Shown piece after piece: positions 22,617 to 36,918 of a stretch of 64,000 bases of DNA (position 1 is the first letter of the stretch; each line of letters opens with the position of its first letter). A program made the translations under genes and the position numbers. The stretch is from Obelidium mucronatum. Its lineage: Eukaryota; Chytridiomycota; Chytridiomycetes; Chytridiales; Chytriomycetaceae. The notes under the pieces are model-generated. The model was not told the DNA's origin, did no database searches, and worked only from the letters and a program-made list of their open reading frames with translations. The stretch is from assembly GCA_025765595.1 (NCBI GenBank), contig JAIVFH010000048.1, forward strand, positions 124,001 to 188,000. Reading direction: 5' to 3'.

Positions 22617-25259
22617 ATGTTCCGTCGTCAGGTAGTTACCTCGCCAGTTGCCTCATCAGCACCAAAAGGCGCTTGGTCAACACCCAAAGTTGCCAGTGGA
22701 GGAGCAACGACGGAATCCCCAGTAACCACAACATCTGATTCGAACAGCAAGGATGATTCTGATGAAGAAGATGACCATTTTCAAGATGCTGTTGATATGG
22801 ATGGTGTGTTCTTGTTTTGTCGTTATGTGCTGTTGGTTTTTGTTGTGAGCTTAGCCCCTTGCAAACCGTAATAGATCAACAACTGGCACAAGACCAGGAA
22901 GATCGCGTAGCAAAGCTTATCGAAGTCTCTCAAGCCAACGGATATCAATACAGAATATTCAACTTATGCGCCGCCAAGTCCAAATGAAAGACGAAGAACA
23001 CCATCATTTCTAAGTGGCGGGTCAGCAAGACTATCAAAAAAACAGGTTCCGCTCTTTGAAAGATTGGCTGGGTTTTCGAAACATGTTCACCTTTTTATTA
23101 CTTTTTTGTTTTCTAGATTGCTCAACTCAAGGCAGATGCAACAGACGAAAAGATTCTCGAAGACATTGTGGAAGTAGAAGCGAGCTTGGAAATGTTCTTG
23201 AACAGTCAATTCAGAGATGCAGAAGCATCCCTGATTCCAAAATATGGGCGGTCACTGTACTTTACAGAAGGCGTTGCATTACTACGAACATTGCGTGCAG
23301 TTATGACATTTGATCCTGACGACATGAGTTTGGCATTAGAATCGCTGAGCTACGCAGCAGAAGTTGCAAGCGCATTAAGGAAGCAAGAAAGAACGGGTAG
23401 CATATTTTGGAATGCTAAGCGGCGCTGCAAATGCTGTGACGGGGTCAAAAGATCCAAATTACCTCAATGGAATGACACGTGTTCAAAAGCACGCTGAACT
23501 CGTCTATGCCGAATGCAGTTGCATGCAAAGTCTCTTGACTCTGATATCAAACACAAATCTGGTTAATTTCGTGAAGGAAGGAATGCAATTGCGTTCCGCC
23601 TTTGCCATAATCAAAGCGGCTTTCAAGTTCCTTGAAACTATATACGAAGAGGAAGGCGTTGACGGCTATTCGAACCATTTTATTGACGAGCATTTCACAA
23701 GCGGTGTTATTATGAACGCAGGGCTGTTTACACTAGTCCTTTCCTTTCTCCCAACAAAAATCATAAAAGGTAACAAAAAACAACCTATATCCATTATGGA
23801 AAAAAAAATTGAAACAATCTATTGAAAACTGATAGTATTCGAGCTGATGGGATTCCAGGGCGACCGAGATGTAGCACTCGACCGCCTCTCCACCGCAGCC
23901 GAATGGCCCTTCACACCATCAATATTCGTGACTGGAAATCTAAAATCCAAATTCAAAACCTGCTTTCCAGCGCCTCCCCATAAAACAGGAACCTCTGGCG
24001 GCCTCCGCAAGAGTTTTGCAGAAATCATTCTGTTCGCGTACCACATTATCCTTGCCTCCTTAAACCCGCTGCCGGATTGTAACCTCCCTTTAGCCGGTGA
24101 TAACTTGGCCAAGTGTCTTGAACGGAGAGATCGAAGCTTCATTTTTCGCGCCATGCGTGCCCGGATGTTGGAGACAGAGGCTAAACCTGCTGAAGCCGAA
24201 GCAGAGTACAAGGTGGTCATCTCGTTGCAACGCGATTACCAGCAACTGTACCATGCTTGTCTATGGGACATGGGGCTCTGCCAAATGGCGCAAAGAAAAT
24301 GGTCTGCAGCGTACGAAGGCTACACAGTCTTATACAGCGAAAGCAAATGGACACGGGCAGTATACCGCTACGTACAAGCGTGTACGCTCTACTCTCAAAC
24401 AAAGGAAGACCCACGCGTAACTGAAATGATGAAAGAAGTACCCGGCCTGCTCAAGAAAATCGCAGGCATCTCCGTCCCCATTGAAAAGTTTGTGTCTCGA
24501 AAGAGCAGAAAGTTCCTCTCTCAAGGAAACCGACTCCTCTTTCCGGCATACGAAATCCTCTACTTTTTCCATGGGCTCGTCATGATGAGTAAAGAAACTC
24601 TGTCCCTTGTTGTTCAAGAAACAACTCTAGTGTTGAAGGACTTGGCGGACCTAAAATCATCCACCACCACCACCACTACAACAACAACATCGAATGAATC
24701 GTTACCTTACTCAACGTATTACGACGACGTCTGCTTAGCCCTATTCATCCGCGCCGTTGCCGAACGAGAAATGGGATTCCCCACTGTCAACACACTCAGC
24801 GAAATCAAAAACCAAGTTCTAATGGGCCGCGCCTACAACTCCATGCTAACAATCCCATCCAGCACCACAACAGCCACAACAACGACAACGACAACAAAGA
24901 AACAAGCTTCTGGAACCACTACCAAAGGACCACTTCCATCTGCAGAAGCAGTCTCCTATTTAAACGACAGTATAACCAGTTTCAAAAAACTCATTGCAGA
25001 GTCTCAGAAAATAGAACTGGATCACTGGATGCTTCTATTCGGAAGGTATGAACTCGGGTCCTTGTATTTACGTGTGGGAGAGTTTGACTTGGCTCGGAAA
25101 GAGTTTGATGCGGCGCAGAACAAGGGGGTTGCAGAAGGGGAAGGATCTGAGGTTCAAGGTGTTAAGAAGGCTAGTTTGGAGAATATGTTGCAAGTGAGGT
25201 GTCATAATGCATTGTTGAAGTTGAAGGCGTTGGAAGAGACTTCGAAAATGATTCCATAA
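22617..25259 (+). CDS. IML2/TTC39-like tetratricopeptide protein
   Basis: Several exons, the last (23847-25259) being large. The protein begins MFRRQVVTSPVASSAPKG with an acidic patch (DDSDEEDDHFQDAVDMD). It continues with the IML2/TTC39 core: QFRDAEASLIPKYGRSLYF, EVEASLEMFL, the FELMGFQGDRDVALDRLSTA signature, ERRDRSFIFRAMRARMLE, WDMGLCQMAQRKWSAAYEGY and late TPR-like helices (LGSLYLRVGEFDLARKEFD). Yeast Iml2 is linked to lipid droplets and clearance of protein inclusions. Two threonine runs (10 and 7 Thr, around 24661-24700 and 24870-24895) are inserted in the C-terminal half. The exon structure between 22870 and 23090 is uncertain; a very short intron is needed there to keep frame. Confidence 0.82.
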
Positions 25260-25489
25260 TAAACCATACACAAAAAACTTATTCCAAGTTTCTTTTTTTT
25301 CATGAATGTCGCTCCGTTGTTCTCTTTTCAAACTTCAGTTTCAAATGGGAATAACAGACAGTATTGTGTGCGAATGGCGAATTTCGCATGCGTGCAAATT
25401 TCACCATAAAACCTTAAAAGGCGACAACCAGTTTTTCACAATCATTACAAACAGTAGCAAAAAAAAAAACCCCCCAGTAAATCAAAGCA

Positions 25490-26854
25490 ATGGAGTACAG
25501 ATATCTTGGTCGATCTGGTCTTAAAGTCTCAGTCCGTTAAGTCAATTGATCGTGTTGTTATTGCTGCTACCTCCAACTTACAATCTACCAAATTTCAGTC
25601 TCTCTCGGAGGCTGGGTTACTTACGGAGAGCAAGTTGGTTAGTGTTTACAACGAATACCCCGGTCCATGATTCATATTCTAAAAAGGAAATTGTTTACAG
25701 GAGAAGACGTTGCTGAGCAATGCTTGAAGGAAGCATACGATGTAAATGTTCTTTTTTTTCTTTGTTTGTGTTCTTGAGGTTCCTTTCTGCTTTGATTGAT
25801 GTGCTGATTCTTTTTTGTTCTAGAACGGTATCAACTTCTTTGACAACGCCGAAGTATACGCAAACGGAAAATCTGAAATCGCCATGGGAAAAGCCATCAA
25901 AAAGTTTGGATGGAAACGATCCAGCTACGTCATCTCCACCAAAATCTTTTGGGGCGGCGAAGGCGTGAATGAACGCGGATTGTCTCGTAAACACATTGTT
26001 GAAGGAACTCAAGCTGCTTTGGAACGTCTTCAATTGGATTATGTGGATTTGTTAAGTTCTTCCTCTTTTTTTTTTTTTTTTTTGGTTGGTTGTATCTTTT
26101 GTGTTAAAACTGTCATGTGTGTGTATAATCATTAGAATCTTTGCTCATCGTCCTGATGTCGACACACCCTATCGAAGAAACCGTACGTGCATTCAATTGG
26201 GTGATCCAAAAAGGGTGGGCTCTCTACTGGGGAACTTCAGAATGGTCTGCGGAACAAATCAGCGACGCCCATCGAATCGCCGAAAAACTGGGACTTGTCG
26301 GACCCGTCTTTGAACAGCCACAATACAATTTATTCCACCGCGAGCGATTCGAGAAGGAATACGCGCCATTGTATGAAAAGTATGGCTTGGGTACCACGAT
26401 TTGGTCGCCTTTGGCTTCTGGTATCTTGACGGGCAAGTACAATGTTGATATTCCAGCGGATTCAAGATTGGCGGCGGATACTGCGATTGCAAAGAGACTT
26501 GCGGCCGGTTTGGAGACCCCGGAAGGAAAGGAGAAGCTTGCCAAGGTTGCAAAGTTGAAGGTGAGGACTTGGGTGCAAACTTGAAGGTTCCAACTCATTG
26601 TGAACTCATTTTTTTTAAAATTTATCTTGAAGCCTATTGCGGAGAAGTTGAATGTTACTCTTGCTCAACTTGCATTGGCATGGACAATCAAGAACCCGAA
26701 TGTTTCAACAGTCATCACGGGCGCTTCCAAGGCCTCACAAGTCACTGAAAACTTGAAAGCTTTGGAAGTTGTTCCAAAACTCACTCCAGAAATCCTTGCT
26801 GAAATCGAAGAGATTTTTGCCAACAAGCCAGTTGAAGAGCAAAAGTTCCGTTGA
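25490..26854 (+). CDS. Kv-beta-like aldo-keto reductase (AKR6 type)
   Basis: Six exons, starting [14 protein letters not shown]. The catalytic tetrad region is visible: [14 protein letters not shown] (Asp and Tyr), [11 protein letters not shown] (Lys) and [14 protein letters not shown] (His). Then come [17 protein letters not shown] and the NADP-binding [16 protein letters not shown] near the C terminus. The sequence pattern fits voltage-gated potassium-channel beta subunits and their fungal soluble homologues, which reduce aldehydes with NADPH. Length about 335 residues is typical. One intron (about 26055-26134) includes an 18-nt T run. The gene ends 58 nt from the convergent phosphodiesterase gene. 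Confidence 0.88.
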
Positions 26855-26912
26855 TAATATGACTATAAATAATAAAAAACACTGAATATATAAAATAAAT
26901 ATGCAAAGTTTT

Positions 26913-29062
26913 TTAATAATTCAACCATGGTTCAAACAAATCCATTCCAGCCTTTGTTCCATTATTTGCTGCGCCTCGACCGCTCAATTTGAGCACACGA
27001 AGAATCAAATTATAGATTTCAACGTTTTCAAAGTGCGGGATCATTTGGAGTGCAATAAAAGCGCCGTTCGGTGCAGCAGACTCCGAAGATGCCTGGGCAG
27101 AATGTACAGGAGGAGTAACTTGTGATGCAATATTTGATGAGGCTGCTGCTGATGATGAAGCAGATAAGCTTGGCAAGGATGATGTCGTTGAATGCATAGG
27201 TGATACAACCAAAGTTGATGATGCAGCGTCGCCATCTCTCTTTAAACCACCGCTTTTGATGTACTCAAAGTCCCTTTGATGGATTCCCAATTCTCCTCCT
27301 ACGGCCGCACCTCCATGTAAAGCAACAACAATATGGCCCTCTGTGTCTACATCTAGTTGTCCGCCGTCGACTTCCCAAACAGCAACTGCTTCAGTACTGT
27401 TGGAGGTTGTACCCAACACACGCTCCGAGCTCTTGAAAGCAGGTCCCGCCGCAATGAAAATAGCACGCATATCCACATTTGAATTGTTATATCCGTGCAT
27501 GCCACCCAAGGTGACCGGCTGGGAGGCATTAAGCTTCGCTGAAATCACGGATCGAAGGGCCAAAGCGTATCCCTGTTTGGGAAGAGCGACAATAGGGCCA
27601 ATTCGATCCTTATTTTTGGAAAAATGAAATGTATCCGGGACTTCATCGCGTGCCCAGACATTCCAATGGGTGGATTCCAAGCTTGCTTTTTGGAAAGCTT
27701 CGAGGATCGACTTTGTTTCTGCACGCGTTCGTTCACGGCTGGTTAGCATGGGTTTTAAAAACATTCACCCTGAAAAAAAACATACTTGATGGATCCTTGG
27801 GATAAATGAAGCAAACAACATTGTTGACCATAGTGAACAGTTTTTCGTCCACAATGTCATCCAAGTAAATGAAACCGTTCACAGGATTTCCAGGGGCCAT
27901 GCCATGATCACTGACGACAACGATGTTCACATTCGATGCTTGCAAAGATGTCGCTGATTGGGCTTTCATGACTCCTTCAATAAGTGTTCCAATGTTGGAG
28001 TCTACAGCCTTGAGGGCGGCGTTTACTTGAGGTGAATTTGGTCCATACTTGTGGCCTGCCGTGTCAATATCACTAATATACAATGTAAGGAAGGCTGGTC
28101 GAGATTCAATCGGAAGAGATATCCAAGATATAATTTGGGAAACGCGATCTGAATTCGACATTGACCCATTATAAGGTTGGTAATATGTTGGTCGAGTGTT
28201 ATGAATGGGGGCTTCTGAGCCGGGCCACATCATGGTGGCGCTCTTGAGACCGTTTTTGACGGCCGTGACCCACAGCTACAACAATAACCACTTTTCAGCA
28301 AGCAAGCAAGCATTTATAAGAGATGGACAAAAGCAAACACACTCAACTGGCTCTCCACCCCACCATTTTGACTCTTGGTTTTTAGCGTTGTCGACATAGA
28401 CAAATGTGTCATTCAGCTTTGAATCATAAAAGACATTCGCTACGATTCCATGAGACTCTGGGTACAGTCCAGGTAACGATTGAATAAGTGGTTGGGGAAT
28501 GTGAGGCTTGGGAAGGAAGGTGTGAGGTACGAAGCTGATATTCCCGACGCCGCTGTCCGAGAGAGAGAGTCTGTTAAGCACGGCAGTCCAGCCCCAGCAA
28601 GTAAAAGGACCTCCTACCGAGAGCTGCCAGGTTCGGCGTCAGACCCCTCGCCAGGTACTCTTCGCGCAGGCCGTCCAGCGACACCAGCACGACGGCGGGC
28701 TGCCGCGCATCGGCGGCCGCCGCTTTCAGGAGCGGCAGGCCGTGCGGCGCCAGCGCAACGACGGCCGCGGCGGCGGCAACGGTGGCGGCGGCGGCCGCAA
28801 GCAGCCAGCGGTTGTTCCACGCCCACACGCCCGGGTGGCACGCGCACGTGCGTCGGCGGTCACGCGGGCTGTCGGCGCGCCTGTCAGCCGCGGCGGGCTT
28901 GGCGCTCCAGATCTCCTCGTCAGACACCGCGAGGCTGAGGCTTGAGCCGGACGCGTGGTTCGGCGACAGCGCGCGCCGCAGCGCCGACGTGAGGATCGAC
29001 GGCGCGGACGAGTCGCCGTCGGCGTCGGCGTCCAGCTGCTGGTCGTCGATGCGTTTGTACAT
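26913..29062 (-). CDS. Ectonucleotide pyrophosphatase/phosphodiesterase (ENPP family), frame broken at a motif
   Basis: Minus strand, start MYKRIDDQQLDADADGDS. A cytoplasmic tail of about 85 residues precedes a signal anchor (NNRWLLAAAAATVAAAAAV), so a type II membrane protein. The catalytic domain has VLVSLDGLREEYL (metal Asp), the nucleophile segment YLTPSFPSLTFPNH (Thr), GLYPESHGIVANVFYD, ATMMWPGSEA, TLYISDIDTAGHKYG, VVVSDHGMAP, LGGMHGYNNSNVDMRAIF and a Ser/Ala-rich tail. ENPPs hydrolyse nucleotide pyrophosphate or phosphodiester bonds outside the cell or in the lumen. Between PNH and GLYPE two extra bases (28487 and 28471), 16 nt apart, shift the frame twice, and no intron explains them. 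The gene is therefore either misassembled at that spot or inactivated. The 5' exon is extremely GC-rich. Confidence 0.8.
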
Positions 29063-29093
29063 TCTATTTTTATTGATTATGAGAGGAAATCTC

Positions 29094-31117
29094 TTATTCC
29101 ACTTTGAGTCCAACAAGAAGCGTTTCCAATGCATCGCTGGTGATTCTCGTGCTGGGATTTCGCTTAAAGCAGCTGCCTAATAACTCTTGAAGATCTTGTG
29201 GCACGAATTCCGGAATGTTGGGTCCTTCAAAGTCGCGTCGGTTTACAGTTTCAACAATACCCGCTGCATCCAATCCTGGATACACCCGATCACGCACAAT
29301 AATCTCCAAAAACAAAATTCCAAATGCATAAACATCAATGGCTCCGAACTCTGTGATGGCGTATGCATTCTGTAGCGGGGATGTGGAGAGCAACTCGGGA
29401 CTCAGATACTCAATTTCCATCGTCTTCAAAAGAACATTCCATTCCTTTTCATTCTCATCTTTTTGTTGCTTTGTTTGGAAACTGTCGATACGCTGGCTGT
29501 TTTCCAAAAAGGCCGACCATGACCGAAATGGCGTATCTTGATGGCCGTATTCTGTTAGTTTTACTGTTGGCACACCATCGCCGCCGTCAGTAATCTATTT
29601 CGTTTTCTTATAAATATCCCGTCATTTCTTTCGGTCGATTATTTACCATAACATTTTTTGCATTCAGATTCAAGTGATATATCGGTGGCGCTTGCTCATG
29701 CAAGTATTTGATACCACCGATAATCTCACACGCATATCTCATAACTTGCTCCACATCCATTTCCACTTCAGGGTCGTAAATCACAGAATGCAAGCTGTTT
29801 GATCCAACAAATTCACAGATAAAACTAACATTTGGTGTTTGGAGACTAACACCAATAACTGAGCAAAGTGATTGATGGTGAAGAGATCTGGATACAAGAA
29901 TTGAGGAATGCTTGGATTATGCGGTGTGACAACACCGTGTAATCTACACAACGGTCAAACCTGAGTGCTTCTGCTTCACGTCGAATAGCTCTGCATTCAC
30001 TTTGATGAACCATTTGGTCACCTAGCCTTCGAATTACCACTGGTGCCATATACCAAGTCCCCATCATATACTGTTGTTTGGTTGGCAAAATTTCTTCCGG
30101 CGCAGATCCAGTTCCAGCATTATTTCCAACAGATTGAAACGATACTGGTTTACTTGGATTCAGGGCTGCAAATGGTATCTCGATATCTGGAATAACTTAA
30201 GGTGGCATATGTTTTAACTAATTGTCTAATGATGGAAAAATTGAAGGATCCTACCAGATTGAAGGAATCTCTGCTTGACTGCTTCTTGAGCGTCTGCAAT
30301 TTCTTGGGGTGTTCTCACTGTTTCAAATGAGTTCATTTGGCTGTAAAGCAATATATGGAAAGCAATAACTAACCAATAGGATCTCCTGAATCCTCTTTTC
30401 CCAAAACTCTTCCTTCTTTCATGAATATTAACGCGGAAATATCTCGTCTGATTTCAGTGCTTGTTCGATCCAATGGAGTCTTTCCGTACTTGTTTCTCAC
30501 ATAAACAAACAGCTTCTCCGAGCCAGTAGCAACCGGTCTATTGATTAAAAGCTGAAGAATCTGTTTATGTCGTCGAAAGGACGCGTAGTGAAGTGCGGTA
30601 TTGCCGTGATCGTTTGCGAAATTGACTGATTTTCTTGATGTGTTATTCGAATCATACCCACAACAGTTTGCGCACCATTGCATTCAGGATACGTCAGAAG
30701 GCAAGACACTACATCCTTTTGGCAATAGAGTGTAGCGATTATGAGTGGTGTATCGCCCATCAAGTTGCGGCTGTTGATCAAGTTAGGCTGTTTTGACAGA
30801 ATCCAAGTCAAAACATCAATATGGCCTGTCTCGATAAAAAAAAAATGATTTAATTAATCTAACCGAAATCTTAATCATGGCTTTTTTTTTTTGTTTCTTG
30901 TTATACCGTTTTTGCAAGCCAAATGGACAACATTGTTGTCATGAAAGTCACTTATTTCCTTTTTCAACCATTTGCAGAATCAATTAAAAAGCATGTATTC
31001 ATTTACGTTGCTCGAACTAAAGAGTTGAATTCAGATTCGGTCGTGGCGTCGCGTGTGAGTTTTTCGATGGATGTCAAGTCTCCAGATGCCGCCAACTCCA
31101 AAATGACAGTCATTTGA
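29094..31117 (-). CDS. Ankyrin-repeat pseudokinase
   Basis: Multi-exon minus-strand gene starting MTVILELAASGDLTSIEKL. Ankyrin repeats come first: DNNVVHLACKNGHIDVLTWI, NLMGDTPLIIATLYCQKDVV, DHGNTALHYASFRRHKQILQ and NKYGKTPLD. A kinase-like domain follows in which all three catalytic signatures are altered. The strand-3 lysine is Arg (APVVIRRL). The catalytic loop reads YHLNLNAKNVMVN, with Asn for the catalytic Asp. The metal-binding triplet is EYG (VKLTEYGHQD) rather than DFG. The fold-preserving parts remain: YLSPELL for APE, DVYAFGILFLEIIVRDRVYP and a CFKRNPSTR helix. The layout recalls integrin-linked-kinase-type proteins, which act as scaffolds. Its stop lies 31 nt upstream of the phosphodiesterase start. 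Confidence 0.75.
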
Positions 31118-31532
31118 TGAAATTTAACAAAAAATTAAATGCAGAGTTTCCCTAGTCTTTACACAGAAAAAAAAATGAGATTTATGACATGATTTCAATT
31201 CAATCTTGTTTTTTTTTATTTGTAGTGGGTAATGTTTGGTCACGTAAAGTTTTTTGGGCACAAGATATCTGTGTTGCGTTCTTGTAACTGTCCAAGAGAT
31301 ATCGTCTCAGATGCAACCCGAGTAATGGAAAGTATTTCTGATAGAATACGTCGCAAGCGAATGCCTTTATTCACGTTCATTGTCTAGAGTTTGATTGCAT
31401 TTTCTGCTTCGCAATGCGAGAGTGCTGGATCGAGTTAAGGTCCTCAATGACTGGAAAGTACTTCTGCTTCTGTAAGAGAAACCCGCCTTTGTTGTTTCAC
31501 ACTGTGAGAGTCCAGTATTGAACTCAGGCGAC

Positions 31533-31587
31533 TAATTCAGGTGTAATTCAGGTGTAATTCAGGTGTTCGCAAATCATTCGCAAATCA
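31533..31587. repeat. Two adjacent 11-bp tandem repeats
   Basis: AATTCAGGTGT occurs three times head to tail, immediately followed by TTCGCAAATCA twice. Both units are 11 bp, close to one helical turn. Confidence 0.8.
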
Positions 31588-31899
31588 TGCGGCAGCTGAT
31601 TGTGCGGTTCGCTGTTTTTAGCCAGGTGTTCCAAGAATTCTACTGATGTCATTGCCCTGAGTTGATCTACATCATCCGCAGCTGTCATTGGAAAGGTGAG
31701 GATTATTCGGCCGCTGCTTCCAGGCACCTGCAGAATCGTCGACTCAAGGAGCCGTTTAACTCAATCTCGCATCTGCAATCCAGAGTTCTCGCTTGGATAG
31801 ATGTACTTGGAGATTTGATTTGAGTGTCACAGCAGCTGTGGCAGAAGAACAGATATGACCATTACCATGAGAGAGCGGAAACTATCAAACGAGCCAGAG

Positions 31900-31996
31900 T
31901 CTTCAATCGACAGACGTTTAACCCTTTCAAGGTCTCCAACGACCTAAGCTGCGGCGGTGGTCTCAACAAACAGACCTTGCCTCCAGGAAAGTGGCC
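31900..31996. repeat. 97-bp direct repeat, copy 1
   Basis: Begins TCTTCAATCGACAGACG and ends AAAGTGGCC. It matches 32141-32237 with a single difference (GCGGCGGTGG against GCGGTGGTGG). Copies are 241 bp apart start to start; the sequence between them is unrelated to either. Confidence 0.9.
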
Positions 31997-32140
31997 AGGT
32001 AGCGCATCTTGGTTCCGCTGAGGGTTCTCTATTGCTCTGGTTTGAGGGTATTTTCTACAGATTGAGCAGATGGAAATCAAGCAAGGTTATTTGCATGTTG
32101 GTTTCAACTCCTGCTGGCTGACCAAAGTGTAGCGCCAAAA

Positions 32141-32237
32141 TCTTCAATCGACAGACGTTTAACCCTTTCAAGGTCTCCAACGACCTAAGCTGCGGTGGTG
32201 GTCTCAACAAACAGACCTTGCCTCCAGGAAAGTGGCC
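32141..32237. repeat. 97-bp direct repeat, copy 2
   Basis: Second copy of the repeat at 31900-31996. The very high identity indicates a recent duplication or ongoing gene conversion. Flanks diverge abruptly on both sides. Confidence 0.9.
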
Positions 32238-32743
32238 GGTAAGGGTACACAAACGGCAGCTCACAGGTCCAGAACTCATATCGACAGGATCTGGCACCAC
32301 CTTGTGATTTAGAGCATATCAATTGACGAACGTACCGCTTGGATCGTGTGTTGGATGGGTAAGAGTTTTACTTCGCTTTGAATCTGTTACATCTGCGTCG
32401 ATTTAAGCTGCATGTTTCCTTTTACACACAGTCAATATGGCTGGAGCCACCAACCCATCGTTTCGCCGCCCAGAAGCGGCAGAAACAGGCGCCGATGATG
32501 CCCCGGAACGTGTGGATGACATTCGAACACCTTTATTTTTTGCTTCCTCCTCCTCCTCCTCCTCAAAATAAATTTTGCAGAGACTCACTCCTCGAGAAGT
32601 GAGTGATAATACTGACGCGTTTTGCACCATCCAAGTTTTACAATAATATTAGAAGCATAAATAATAAGAACACAAGTGATCGTGTAAATAAAATAATCCC
32701 AATTGTCATGAAACCAGAAACAAAAAAAAAATGTATATGGGCT

Positions 32744-32767
32744 GGGGGGGGGGGGGGGGGGGGGGGG
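32744..32767. repeat. 24-nt poly(G) tract
   Basis: Uninterrupted run of 24 Gs (C run on the PKC1 strand), about 190 nt past the PKC1 stop codon. It is long enough to form G-quadruplex structure and likely variable in length. Confidence 0.9.
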
Positions 32768-32960
32768 AGAAAGTATTGATTCTCCCAAGAGATTGTCAGG
32801 ACCCAGAATCCAGAGTCTAAGAATTTATTTTGACTGATCGCGTGCTTTTGTTCGTTGTTGCTGGGCCCAGTCAGTAATTATTTCAGAACCCACAAAAGAT
32901 GAGAAGAAAGAAAAAAGAAGATTGGGTAAGTTTTTTTTTAAAGAATTTTTTGAGAACTAC

Positions 32961-36748
<3,788 letters not shown>

Positions 36749-36918
36749 GGCTCTTTTCTATGATTGTTTCGTCCCCTCTTTGTTCCAGAATCTCAAAAAA
36801 AAAATTATATTTTGAAAATTCTGTTCATTATTTTTTCTTATTAGGGGTGCTTGTGAGTAGAAGAAGTGTCTTCGAAGCACCTTTTTAATCTCCCACTGTC
36901 GTTTTTTTTCATTCTAAA

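Larger units (their letters stand above)
31118..32960. other. 1.8-kb gene-poor gap with repeats
   Basis: No supported gene. Contents: 11-bp tandem repeats at 31533-31587, a 97-bp direct repeat at 31900-31996 and 32141-32237, a CTC/CCT microsatellite near 32546-32563, and a 24-nt G run at 32744-32767. A short frame at 32437-32571 (MAGATNPSFRRPEAAETGAD, ending in a serine run from the microsatellite) has an ATG but no other support. On the minus strand the 97-bp repeat encodes an LRR-like string (LRSLETLKGLNVCRLK), so the gap may hold remains of a decayed leucine-rich-repeat gene. The remainder looks non-coding. Confidence 0.5.

Noticed and set aside
31862..32300. Two LRR-like peptides on the minus strand
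   Set aside because: The similarity is short and depends on a single repeated 97-bp unit; frames are interrupted, so no gene is claimed.
32437..32571. 44-codon frame MAGATNPSFRRPEAAETGAD
   Set aside because: Has an ATG and fair composition but ends in a microsatellite serine run, has no homology I recognise and lies in a repeat-bearing gap; noted but not annotated as a gene.
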